Shown here one piece after another: positions 24,757 through 32,237 of a stretch of 33,079 nucleotides of DNA (position 1 is its first letter; each line of letters begins with the position of its first letter). Below the pieces are notes generated by a model. That model saw nothing but the letters and a program-made list of their open reading frames with translations, made no database searches and was not told where the DNA came from. Source of the DNA: CAZFIM01 sp964519615 (lineage in GTDB: Bacteria; Chloroflexota; Dehalococcoidia; GIF9; UBA5629); assembly GCA_964519615.1 (NCBI GenBank), contig CAZFIM010000028.1, positions 1 to 33,079 on the forward strand, written 5' to 3'. A program made the position numbers and the translations under genes.

Positions 24757-24817
24757 CACAAAAGCACGCCTCGGCAGGTAAATATTAAGCACCAAGCACC
24801 TGCGGTCACCGGCACAA
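24757..24817 (-). ncRNA. ribosomal protein L10 leader RNA
   Basis: The leader of rplJ shows the L10-leader hallmark: GGTGACCGCAGGTGC at the 5' side and ACCTGCCGAGGCGTGC at the 3' side. GCAGGT (24798-24803) pairs with ACCTGC (24774-24779), and outside an asymmetric, kink-turn-like loop GTGCC (24811-24815) pairs with GGCGT (24766-24770). In Bacillus and related bacteria L10 with L7/L12 binds this fold to repress rplJL. Here the 5' strand TTGTGC(C)GGTGAC is also complementary to the loop and 3' arm of the downstream terminator, so the fold is expected to control attenuation. Confidence 0.88.
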
Positions 24818-24839
24818 ATTAATGATAGACTATTCAGTT

Positions 24840-25559
24840 TTATAAAGAACCCGTAGTCAACCCGCTGGTAGACTTCAACTCGAGCTTGATACCCGGCCCC
24901 ATTGTGGTGGTCAAAGTAGCGCTCTTTACATACTGTCCCTTCGCTCCCGAAGGCTTTGCTTTCATTATGGCTTCAATTAACGCTGCGAGATTATCCATTA
25001 TTCTGGATTCATCGAAGCTTACCTTTCCAATCGGAACATGAATGATAGCTGTCCTATCCAGCCTGAATTCAACACGTCCTTTGCGCGCCTCACCTATGGC
25101 CCGAGGCAGGTCCTCCGCCGCTACAACTGTTCCAGATTTTGGATTGGGCATAAGCCCTCTGCGTCCCAATATCTTACCAAGTTTGCCAACTTTACTCATC
25201 ATATCAGGTGTTGCGATACTTACATCAAAATCCAGCCATCCACCCTCTATTTGTTTGACAAGATCGTCACCACCAACATAATCTGCGCCCGCTTCCCTGG
25301 CCAACCGCTCTCCTTCACCCTGCGCAAAAACAAGGACCCTTATTTGTTTCCCCAGTCCATGAGGCAAAAGCGCCACACCGCGTACCTGCTGATCTGCACT
25401 TCTGGGATCAACTCCCATACGCAGGTGCACCTCTACTGTCTCATCAAACCCAGCATAAGCAGCTTTCTTGGCAATAGAGATAGCCTCAGCCGGCTCATAC
25501 ACACTGGCTCGGTCTACAAGTTTCACCGATTCCCTGTATTTCTTTCCATGTACTGTCAT
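24840..25559 (-). CDS. rplA: 50S ribosomal protein L1
   Basis: L1 forms the mobile stalk at the E site and binds 23S rRNA. This 239-residue protein shows HGKKYRESVKLVDRASVYEP at the N-terminus and the family stretch ATPDMMSKVGKLGKILGRRG followed by LMPNPKSGTV, plus TTTMGPGIKLEL near the end. The length is normal. It follows rplK by 3 bases and is followed by the rplJ leader. Confidence 0.97.
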   Translation of the reverse strand: MTVHGKKYRESVKLVDRASVYEPAEAISIAKKAAYAGFDETVEVHLRMGVDPRSADQQVRGVALLPHGLGKQIRVLVFAQGEGERLAREAGADYVGGDDLVKQIEGGWLDFDVSIATPDMMSKVGKLGKILGRRGLMPNPKSGTVVAAEDLPRAIGEARKGRVEFRLDRTAIIHVPIGKVSFDESRIMDNLAALIEAIMKAKPSGAKGQYVKSATLTTTMGPGIKLELKSTSGLTTGSL

Positions 25560-25562
25560 TGT

Positions 25563-25985
25563 TTATTCCACCTTAATGCCCATGCTACGTGCAGTACCCT
25601 CGATTATTCGAGCAGCACCTTCCACATCCGCTGCATTCAAATCCTTCATCTTTGTCTTGGCAATCTCTTCAACTTGTTTGCGGCTGAGTGTCCCCGCAGT
25701 CGCCTGTCCCGGCGTACTGCTGCCTTTGTCCTTATTTAACGCTTTTTTCAATAGATCCGAAGCAGGAGGCGTTTTAGTAACAAAGGTGAAAGACCTATCC
25801 TCATAGACAGTGATCTCAACCGGAACAATCGAACCAGCTTGTTTGTTTGTCTGGTCATTATAATCTTTACAAAACGCCATAATATTGACACCGTGCTGTC
25901 CCAATGCAGGACCAACCGGCGGTGCGGGTGTAGCCTTACCCGCTTCAATCTGCAATTTAACAATGGCTCTTACTTTCTTTGCCAT
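25563..25985 (-). CDS. rplK: 50S ribosomal protein L11
   Basis: L11 sits at the GTPase-associated centre of the large subunit with the 23S thiostrepton loop. The 140-residue protein has KLQIEAGKATPAPPVGPALG (the proline-rich flexible hinge), QHGVNIMAFCKDYN, and the rRNA-binding C-terminal domain ending in ARIIEGTARSMGIKVE. It abuts nusG (stop at 25986) with no gap and is normal in length. Confidence 0.97.
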   Translation of the reverse strand: MAKKVRAIVKLQIEAGKATPAPPVGPALGQHGVNIMAFCKDYNDQTNKQAGSIVPVEITVYEDRSFTFVTKTPPASDLLKKALNKDKGSSTPGQATAGTLSRKQVEEIAKTKMKDLNAADVEGAARIIEGTARSMGIKVE

Positions 25986-26519
25986 TTATAATCTCTCCAC
26001 TTGCAGGAAGTCCAGTTCCACCGATGTCTCTCTTCCAAACAGACTCAGTAAAACTTTCACTTTCCCCTTCGCCATATTAATCTCATCGACCGTCCCAATA
26101 AAATCGGTAAATGGACCGTCCACTACCCTTACGCTCTCTCCTTTTCTGAAGCCTACTTTTACCTGAGGAGCACCTTCTTCCATTTGCCGTAATATTGTCT
26201 TGACTTCTTTTTCCTCCAGAGGTGTGGGCTTATTCCCTCCACCTACAAACCCGGTTACACCCGGCGTATTACGAACCACATGCCAACTCTCATCATCGAG
26301 CTTCATCTCAACCAGCACATAACCCGGAAATATCTTTTTAGTTACTGTACGCCGCTGGCCACTGCGTATCTCTATCTCATCTTCGGTCGGTATAACGACC
26401 TGGTAAATCCTGTCCTCAGCGTCCATAAATTTGATACGCTGCTCCAGGCTTCTTTTTACCCGCTCTTCATAACCGGAATAAGTATGTATGATATACCAGC
26501 GTCTATCGTTGCTTTTCAT
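25986..26519 (-). CDS. nusG: transcription termination/antitermination factor NusG
   Basis: NusG binds RNA polymerase, raises processivity, and links transcription to Rho or ribosomes. The 177-residue protein has an NGN domain (RWYIIHTYSGYEERVKRSLE; FPGYVLVEMKLDDESW) and a C-terminal KOW domain (GESVRVVDGPFTDFIGTVDE). The ATG at 26519 lies 4 bases after the secE stop and is preferred; an in-frame GTG at 26534 would overlap secE and add five residues. It forms the usual secE-nusG-rplK order. Confidence 0.95.
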   Translation of the reverse strand: MKSNDRRWYIIHTYSGYEERVKRSLEQRIKFMDAEDRIYQVVIPTEDEIEIRSGQRRTVTKKIFPGYVLVEMKLDDESWHVVRNTPGVTGFVGGGNKPTPLEEKEVKTILRQMEEGAPQVKVGFRKGESVRVVDGPFTDFIGTVDEINMAKGKVKVLLSLFGRETSVELDFLQVERL

Positions 26520-26523
26520 GTCG

Positions 26524-26751
26524 TTAACTTCCACCCAGGAAAACGCGCGTCATCAGTTCTGAAAAGCCGTAGTCAATTGCTCCCAGAAAAATACCGACGG
26601 CGATACAGATGCCAATAACGATTAACGTTAATCTGAATGTCTCTTTTCTGGATGGCCACACAACCTTCCGCAATTCATCGAATATATCTCTTACAGCGGA
26701 GAACCTGGTTTTCTTAGCCTTAGCGATTTGAACTTGTGTCTTTTTAACCAC
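26524..26751 (-). CDS. secE: preprotein translocase subunit SecE
   Basis: SecE clamps SecY in the protein-export channel. This 75-residue form has the conserved amphipathic stretch DELRKVVWPSRKETFRLT just before a single membrane helix (about 42-66). It starts with GTG 3 bases after the rpmG stop. The normal bacterial short form. No tRNA-Trp gene lies between rpmG and secE, unlike many bacteria. Confidence 0.95.
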   Translation of the reverse strand: MVKKTQVQIAKAKKTRFSAVRDIFDELRKVVWPSRKETFRLTLIVIGICIAVGIFLGAIDYGFSELMTRVFLGGS

Positions 26752-26754
26752 TCG

Positions 26755-26922
26755 CTATTTTGTCTCCCTGTGGAGCGTATGGACACGGCAACGCGGACAA
26801 TATTTCTTTAACTCCAACCGCTGAGTATCGTTCTTTCTATTTTTACTGGTAGTATACGTCCTTTCGTGACACACCGTGCATGCCAGATGGATGATACCAC
26901 GCACTTCACCTTTTTTAGCCAT
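26755..26922 (-). CDS. rpmG: 50S ribosomal protein L33
   Basis: This 55-residue protein is too short for most gene calls: MAKKGEVRGIIHLACTVCHE, then RTYTTSKNRKNDTQRLELKK and YCPRCRVHTLHRETK. It is the zinc-binding (C+) form of L33, with CTVC and CPRC pairs. It starts 3 bases after the tuf stop and its own stop precedes secE by 3 bases, so it is part of the tuf-rpmG-secE-nusG operon. Confidence 0.95.
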   Translation of the reverse strand: MAKKGEVRGIIHLACTVCHERTYTTSKNRKNDTQRLELKKYCPRCRVHTLHRETK

Positions 26923-26925
26923 GCT

Positions 26926-28125
26926 TTACTCGATTATCTTGCTGATAACTCCAGCGCCGACCGTTCTACCGCCCTCACGAATGGCAAAACGCTGACCTTC
27001 TTCCATAGCTACCGGAGTAATAAGCTTAATGTTCATTTTTATATCGTCACCTGGCATAACCATTTCAACACCCTTTGGTAATTCTGCTGAACCGGTTACA
27101 TCCAGAGTTCCGATGTAGAACTGAGGTTTATAACCATTGAAAAACGGAGTATGCCTTCCACCTTCATCTTTGCTAAGAACGTAGACCTGAGCCTCAAAAT
27201 GAGTGTGCGGGGTTACCGAACCGGGCTTGGCCAGTACCTGCCCGCGCTCTACATCATCACGCTCAACACCGCGGATGAGACAGCCTACAGCATCTCCAGG
27301 CTCCGCTTCAGTGAGGGTCTTATGGAACATCTCGACACCGGTAATAACCGTCTTCTTGGTGGGTTTAAGGCCGATAATTTCTATCTCGTCACCAACTTTC
27401 ACCGTACCGCGGTCAACCCTTCCGGTTACAACTGTTCCGCGGCCTTTAATACTGAAGACGTCCTCAACCGGCATAAGGAACGGTTTATCCTTCGGTCTTT
27501 CAGGTAAAGGAATATAAGAATCAACGGCGTCCATAAGTTTCAGTATACCGCCGCACCACTGACATTCACGTTTGCCGCAGCCGCATTCGAGCGCCTTCAA
27601 CGCGCTAAGGCGGACAATAGGAATCTCATCACCGGGGAACTTGTTCCTTGTAAGCAATTCACGTACCTCAAGCTCCACCAGCTCAAGCAATTCTTCATCG
27701 TCCATCATATCAACTTTGTTGAGCGCAACTATCATATAAGGGACTTCCACCTGTCGGGCAAGAAGGATATGTTCGCGCGTTTGAGGCATAGGCCCGTCTG
27801 GCGCACTCACTACCAGAATCGCACCGTCCATTTGCGCCGCACCGGTAATCATGTTTTTAATATAGTCCGCATGACCGGGACAGTCCACGTGAGCATAGTG
27901 TCTTTTTTCAGTCTCATACTCAATATGCGCAATGGCAATCGTTACACCGCGCGCCCGCTCTTCCGGTGCGTTATCGATACTATCGAATGCTCTGAACTCA
28001 GTACTCGTGTTCTTTGACAAACACAGGGTAATTGCAGCCGTTAATGTCGTTTTTCCATGATCGACATGTCCTATTGTTCCCACATTGAGATGCGGTTTAG
28101 TTCTTTCATATACCTTCTTCGACAT
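26926..28125 (-). CDS. tuf: translation elongation factor Tu
   Basis: EF-Tu delivers aminoacyl-tRNA to the ribosome as a GTPase. The 399-residue protein shows P-loop GHVDHGKTT (19-27), switch I RGVTIA, DCPGHADY (81-88) and NKVD. Near residue 180, where most EF-Tu have a short acidic segment, there is ALECGCGKRECQWCGG with four cysteines (C181, C183, C188, C191) that could bind zinc. I recall this insert in Chloroflexota EF-Tu. A strong AAGGAGG site precedes the ATG, and three tRNA genes lie directly upstream, so the tRNAs are probably cut from the tuf transcript. Confidence 0.98.
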   Translation of the reverse strand: MSKKVYERTKPHLNVGTIGHVDHGKTTLTAAITLCLSKNTSTEFRAFDSIDNAPEERARGVTIAIAHIEYETEKRHYAHVDCPGHADYIKNMITGAAQMDGAILVVSAPDGPMPQTREHILLARQVEVPYMIVALNKVDMMDDEELLELVELEVRELLTRNKFPGDEIPIVRLSALKALECGCGKRECQWCGGILKLMDAVDSYIPLPERPKDKPFLMPVEDVFSIKGRGTVVTGRVDRGTVKVGDEIEIIGLKPTKKTVITGVEMFHKTLTEAEPGDAVGCLIRGVERDDVERGQVLAKPGSVTPHTHFEAQVYVLSKDEGGRHTPFFNGYKPQFYIGTLDVTGSAELPKGVEMVMPGDDIKMNIKLITPVAMEEGQRFAIREGGRTVGAGVISKIIE

Positions 28126-28150
28126 TTTGGAAATCCTCCTTCTTTAACCC

Positions 28151-28223
28151 AGCCCACAACCAGATTCGAACTGGTGACCCCGTTCTTACCAAGAACGTGC
28201 TCTACCGGCTGAGCTATGTGGGC
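28151..28223 (-). tRNA. tRNA-Thr (anticodon GGU)
   Basis: The minus strand folds into a standard cloverleaf: acceptor GCCCACA/TGTGGGC, D-arm, anticodon loop TTGGTAA (anticodon GGT), and T-arm ACCAG-TTCGAAT-CTGGT. The 73 bases include the discriminator U; CCA is not encoded. It lies 26 bases before tuf and probably shares its transcript. Confidence 0.95.
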
Positions 28224-28315
28224 AAATTGCTTACTCTATTCTAAAAAGATACAGTCTTTGATTATACAATATTTTCAAAGCATTATCTACCGCAATGGAT
28301 AATGCATACTATGGT

Positions 28316-28399
28316 GGAGGGGGTAGGATTCGAACCTACGTAGCCATTTCTAGCGGCAGATTTACAGTCTGCTCCGATTAACCACTCCGGCACCCCTCC
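28316..28399 (-). tRNA. tRNA-Tyr (anticodon GUA)
   Basis: The cloverleaf has acceptor GGAGGGG/CCCCTCC, anticodon loop CTGTAAA (anticodon GTA), a long variable arm typical of tyrosine tRNA, and T-arm GTAGG-TTCGAAT-CCTAC. The discriminator A is followed by encoded CCA (28315-28313), unlike the two threonine tRNAs. Confidence 0.95.
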
Positions 28400-28418
28400 A
28401 TAAATATAATAACTCGCC

Positions 28419-28491
28419 AGCCCGAGAGGGGATTCGAACCCGCTAACCTACCGATTACAAGTCGGTTGCGCTACCATTGCGCCACTCGGGC
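28419..28491 (-). tRNA. tRNA-Thr (anticodon UGU)
   Basis: Acceptor GCCCGAG/CTCGGGC, anticodon loop CTTGTAA (anticodon TGT) and T-loop TTCGAAT are clear. The T-stem GCGGG/CCCCT has a C-C mismatch and a G-U pair, so it is weaker than usual. First gene after the strong promoter at 28529-28557. Confidence 0.92.
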
Positions 28492-28528
28492 ACTCTATCA
28501 TAGTATCATTAAACAACTACGGGTTGCT

Positions 28529-28557
28529 AGTATAATTAATGCTGAAATGAATGTCAA
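28529..28557 (-). promoter_or_regulatory. strong promoter of the tRNA-tuf-ribosomal operon
   Basis: On the minus strand TTGACA (28557-28552), exactly 17 bases, then TATACT (28534-28529). This near-consensus promoter lies about 40 bases before tRNA-Thr(UGU). It is the strongest promoter seen in the window, fitting a tRNA and EF-Tu operon. Confidence 0.82.
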
Positions 28558-28687
28558 TTATTCTTCTTTACGTACAGCCCTTCAGCGATTTTTACGATAA
28601 AAAACACTTTACACAACATCAGGCTTTTGATACACTGCTTTTGTGTCCTCCTTATCTATTTTATAGAAATAATCGATACAGGAAAAT

Positions 28688-28840
28688 ATGATGGGAAAAC
28701 GAGATTTCAGTCACAGAGAAACCAGGAAACCAAAGAAAGATGCCAAAAAAAATACCACGCCACCCGTTACCTATCAGAGCGAACCCGTAGTTGAAGTAAT
28801 CAAGAAAGGTAAGAAACCGTCGGACACCTCAGAGGAATAA
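28688..28840 (+). CDS. very small basic protein of unknown function
   Basis: A 50-residue protein, MMGKRDFSHRETRKPKKDAK, then KNTTPPVTYQSEPVVEVIKK and GKKPSDTSEE. The N-terminal half is lysine/arginine-rich and probably disordered; the VVEVIKKGKK patch may form a strand. AGGAAA lies just before the tandem ATGs (28688 or 28691). It ends 5 bases before the start of the radical-SAM pseudogene, so the two were probably one transcript. I recall small proteins of this form in Dehalococcoidia. No function known. Confidence 0.6.
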   Translation: MMGKRDFSHRETRKPKKDAKKNTTPPVTYQSEPVVEVIKKGKKPSDTSEE

Positions 28841-28845
28841 CCCCG

Positions 28846-29769
28846 GTGACTGCCTATCGCAGGCTTCATGAACAGGGCCATCTTTCCGAGCGTGTAGAAG
28901 CCGCGCGGATATTACTCAGTCAATGCAGGCTCTGTCCGCGTTAATGCGGAATCGATCGATTGCACGGCAAAAAAGGCTTCTGTCATACAAGCAGATATGC
29001 AGCCGCTGCACATTATGAACCGCATTATGGAGAAGAGTCACCACTTGTAGAAGGCATGGATCGAGCACTATATTTTTCAGTAACTGTAATTTAAACTGCA
29101 CCTACTGTCAAAACTATACCATCAGTCAAATGGGTGAAGGCAGCGAACTCCAGCAGGAGAGCATTGCTGCTATCATGCTCAATCTCCAGGCCAAAGGTTG
29201 CCATAATATTAATCTTGTAACTCCCACGCATGTCGTGCCTCACAGATAATTGAGGCGCTTTTGCTGGCGGTGGAACAGGGGCTGGATATTCCGCTTGTTT
29301 ATAATTCCTGCGGGTATGATTCCGTTGAGACTCTTTCACTTCTTGACGGTATATTGGATATTTATATGCCTGATATGAAATATTCAGATAACAATATCGC
29401 TTGGCGCCTATCTGGTATCGAGCACTATACGGACATCAGCCGTAAAGCTGTCAGCGAAATGTACAGGCAGGTCGGAGACCTGCAATTCGGAAGCAGCGGT
29501 ACCGCATATAAAGGACTCCTTATACGGAATCTCATCCTGCCGGGCGGACTTGCCGGCATTGAGGAAATCATGCATTTTTTAGCGCTATCCATTTCTCCTG
29601 ATACCTATACTAATATTATGGACCAGTATCATCCCTGTTATAAAGCATACGGTTGTGATAAGCTAAATATGCAGATAACAAAGGCGAATATCAGAATACT
29701 GTTAATGTTGCTCATTCAGCCGGTTTGGCCAGGCTCGATAAAAAGGGGACCGGGCCGCAACTGCGGTAG
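28846..29769 (+). pseudogene. radical-SAM pyruvate formate-lyase activating enzyme-like gene, disrupted by one stop and three frameshifts
   Basis: Joined across frames, this is a PflA-like radical SAM protein (COG1313 type) that would cleave S-adenosylmethionine with a [4Fe-4S] cluster. It begins at GTG 28846 (MTAYRRLHEQGHLSERVEAA). CRLCPR is followed by an in-frame TAA where an arginine codon is expected. A one-base deletion at about 29058 shifts HYGEESPLVEGM into STIFFSNCNLNCTYCQNYTI, which holds the CxxxxCxxC-type cluster motif. A two-base insertion at about 29245 breaks THVVP from LAVEQGLDIPLVYNSCGYDS. A one-base deletion near 29682 shifts ITKA into EYQNTVNVAHSAGLARLD, ending at 29769. 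Most of the domain is still recognisable, so decay is recent. Confidence 0.88.
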
Positions 29770-29817
29770 TCAAAGTGACGAACAGCTCAAGTAAATGAAA
29801 AAGAAAGGTTTGATGAT

Positions 29818-30099
29818 ATGTCTGAACTTTCGCGAATTGCAATCACAGTTACAGGCCATGTACAGGGCGTCTATTATCGTGCTTTTGCGTCACGAATAGC
29901 CAAGTCCATGGGACTGCGCGGTTATGTTCATAACGTACCCAGAACGGGCGCAGTAGAAATCCACGCAGAAGGAGATAAAAGTAAACTTGAGGAGCTTGCC
30001 CGCCAGCTGGAAGTAGGCCCACCTGAAGCGCTTGTTGAAAATCTTGATATTAAATGGGAAGACTTCAGGGGCGAATTCGTTAATTTCGAAATACGTTAA
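29818..30099 (+). CDS. acyP: acylphosphatase
   Basis: This 93-residue enzyme hydrolyses acyl phosphates such as carbamoyl phosphate and 1,3-bisphosphoglycerate. The signature GHVQGVYYRAF contains the phosphate-binding arginine R21, and GYVHNVP holds the catalytic asparagine N39. The rest follows the ferredoxin-like fold (GAVEIHAEGDKSKLEELARQ). Intact and of normal length. AAAGG lies upstream. It follows the radical-SAM pseudogene by 48 bases. Confidence 0.93.
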   Translation: MSELSRIAITVTGHVQGVYYRAFASRIAKSMGLRGYVHNVPRTGAVEIHAEGDKSKLEELARQLEVGPPEALVENLDIKWEDFRGEFVNFEIR

Positions 30100-30112
30100 C
30101 TTATGTAACCTG

Positions 30113-30850
30113 TTATCCCCAGGTTTCCAGCTCCGCCTTCCCTGCCTCGATCAACTGCAGGTATTCCTGCTCAAGGCAGGCAGAACGTGAGGCTTCTACA
30201 TCGATCTCGTAGGGTTCGCCCGCAAAGACTTTTCCGTACTGTTCAATACGACCCTGTCCACCCCCATTCTGACTGAAAAATTTACTGCGCGCCTCTATTA
30301 TGCCCTGATCGAAAGGCAGCGTAAAATAAAGGTCAGCGAACACTTTTTCCATTCCCAATTCCTCCAGAGCGCCCCAACCACCCTTACCATTGGTCTGGTA
30401 CTTGCTCACAGGCAAAAGGCTGAGGAGATTCTTGATACTGAAAAGACCCTGCTGGCCTGACACCCTGTAGGGTGAAACACTGATAAGGTAATCACTGGCA
30501 ATTACAACATTCGGTACCCAGAAAGTAGTAACGGCAAAAGGATGGGGGAGCGGATTCTCCACTTCGACCCAAATACAGTCTTTAACATCAAGCATCAGGA
30601 CTCGAGGGAAATCATACCCTAAAGCTTTATAGATCGGCTCTATAGGCTCTCCGGTTGGCGTGCCTTCAAGCACAATAATATCAGCATCGCTTACCTGCTT
30701 AATACTATCTATTATCATGCCCAGGGTCTCCCGGCTAGTACTGACGGGATATGAATACGGGTACATTGCCGTAGGCTTGATAAGCACCCTCCTTGCACGT
30801 GAAACCAGAGGCGGAGGCTTAAACACGAACTCCGACGCTTCGATTATCAT
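30113..30850 (-). CDS. DUF362 domain-containing protein
   Basis: A protein of about 245 residues matching the DUF362 pattern: RRVLIKPTAMYP near the N-terminus, STSRETLGMIIDSIKQVSDA, VLEGTPTGEP, ASDYLISVSPYR and NLLSLLPVSKY. DUF362 proteins are often found near corrinoid, iron-sulfur or folate enzymes, but their reaction is unclear. No ferredoxin part is attached here. The ATG at 30850 gives the N-terminus MIIEASEFVFKPPPL; a TTG at 30880 would add ten residues and places GAGGTGA inside the gene. It follows moeA on the minus strand after 90 bases. Confidence 0.82.
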   Translation of the reverse strand: MIIEASEFVFKPPPLVSRARRVLIKPTAMYPYSYPVSTSRETLGMIIDSIKQVSDADIIVLEGTPTGEPIEPIYKALGYDFPRVLMLDVKDCIWVEVENPLPHPFAVTTFWVPNVVIASDYLISVSPYRVSGQQGLFSIKNLLSLLPVSKYQTNGKGGWGALEELGMEKVFADLYFTLPFDQGIIEARSKFFSQNGGGQGRIEQYGKVFAGEPYEIDVEASRSACLEQEYLQLIEAGKAELETWG

Positions 30851-30940
30851 TTCGTTTTGAAAATCACCTCTTTCAATCAAAACTACTATTTACCGCCAGC
30901 CTGTCTAGTAAAAAAGTTAAGCTGTACATTCAATTGTATT

Positions 30941-32233
30941 CTAATCTTCCGGAATATCAAGAGCTTCATCCCAATACAGCATCAAAACATCAACTATAGC
31001 TCCCGCTTCTATATGTTTTTCAGATTCAGGTATCACCACCAGCCCATTAGCAATGCCCATAGAATGGAGAATACCCGAACCCTGAGGGCCCGTCAGCCTG
31101 GCACAGTAACTGTCACCCTCTTTATTGACTATTGCTCTCGCATAAATGCGTCGGCCGTCTTTATTGTTAACAGCATCCTGTAGCCTGGCCTTAATAGTAT
31201 ATTTAGAAAGTTTTGTCTTGCCCATCATCTTTAAAACGGCAGGACGTGCCAAGACCTCAAATGTAATCATAGAACTTACAGGGTTTCCCGGTAGTCCCAG
31301 ATGGGGAATTTTTCTGCCACCAGGGCCGTTAAGGGTGCCGAAGGCCACGGGTTTACCAGGCTTAATCCGAATAGCCCAGAATTCGATGTCCCCTTTTTGT
31401 GCGAGAATATCTTTGACGATATCGTAATCACCCATAGATACTCCGCCGGAGGTAATAAGCATGTCATATTTAAGGCTGCGGTCAATTGCCTGCGCAAGAT
31501 CAATGAAATTATCCTGCGCGATCCCGATCACTTCCGGAATGCCCCCGTATTTCTTAACTTGTGCTGCAATACTATAAGCATTGCTGTTGTATATTTTTCC
31601 CGGGACAAGCGGTTTCCCTATGTCAACAAGCTCATCACCTGTGGCAAGTACAGCCACTACCGGCCGTTTTACCACTTTCATTTTATCCCTGCCTATGGAA
31701 GCAGCAAGCCCGATATCTGCAGGCTGAAGAACTTTACCTTTACTTATAACCATCTCGCCTTCAGCGATATCCTCACCTTTCAGACGAACATTTACGCCCG
31801 CTGAAACTTCGGTGAATATGCCAATTTTCCCTGTGTCCTTCGACGATCTATTACGACTTTGCTCATCGGTCTGCTCAAAAGGCACCATAGCATCAGCGCC
31901 TTCAGGAAAAACTGCTCCGGTCATAATACGTACCGCTGTTCCCGGCTCAACTTTCACATCAGGCACCGCCCCCGCTGCCAACTGGCCGATTACGCGCAAT
32001 ATGACAGGATTTTGCGAAGTGGCTCCGCCGGTATCGGAAGCCTGAAGCGCATATCCATCCATAGTAGAATTATCGGCTTGCGGAACATTGACACTCGAGT
32101 ATATATCTTCTGCAGTTACCTGTCCTAAACAATCGAGTATGGGTTTTTCCTCAGCTTCCATAACGGGGATAATATCCAGTACCCTTTCCAGGGCTTCTTC
32201 CACAGTAATCATATATACTTTATTCCCGGTCAT
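30941..32233 (-). CDS. moeA: molybdopterin molybdenumtransferase
   Basis: MoeA inserts molybdate into adenylated molybdopterin to form the molybdenum cofactor. The 430-residue protein shows ITVEEALERVLDIIP and DNSTMDGYAL near the N-terminus, GAVFPEGADAMVPFEQTD, the MoaB/MogA-like central domain with VLATGDEL and TSGGVSMGDYD, and GLPGNPVSS followed by the C-terminal domain. GGAG in the last mobA codons serves the ATG at 32233; an ATG seven codons on (32212) is a possible alternative. Coupled to mobA (4-base gap), which implies molybdenum or tungsten enzymes elsewhere in the genome. Confidence 0.95.
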   Translation of the reverse strand: MTGNKVYMITVEEALERVLDIIPVMEAEEKPILDCLGQVTAEDIYSSVNVPQADNSTMDGYALQASDTGGATSQNPVILRVIGQLAAGAVPDVKVEPGTAVRIMTGAVFPEGADAMVPFEQTDEQSRNRSSKDTGKIGIFTEVSAGVNVRLKGEDIAEGEMVISKGKVLQPADIGLAASIGRDKMKVVKRPVVAVLATGDELVDIGKPLVPGKIYNSNAYSIAAQVKKYGGIPEVIGIAQDNFIDLAQAIDRSLKYDMLITSGGVSMGDYDIVKDILAQKGDIEFWAIRIKPGKPVAFGTLNGPGGRKIPHLGLPGNPVSSMITFEVLARPAVLKMMGKTKLSKYTIKARLQDAVNNKDGRRIYARAIVNKEGDSYCARLTGPQGSGILHSMGIANGLVVIPESEKHIEAGAIVDVLMLYWDEALDIPED

Positions 32234-32237
32234 ATAA

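Noticed and set aside
25038..25739. + strand frame of 233 codons opposite rplA and rplK
   Set aside because: Cysteine- and histidine-rich nonsense composition; it lies fully opposite two certain ribosomal protein genes.
28224..28312. Missing tRNA-Gly expected between Tyr and Thr genes by analogy with other tuf-linked clusters
   Set aside because: No cloverleaf or T-loop motif is present in this 89-base A/T-rich spacer.
30096..30118. Bidirectional terminator AACCTG/CAGGTT between acylphosphatase and DUF362 genes
   Set aside because: Only a 6-bp stem, inside the DUF362 stop region, with no T-run on either side.
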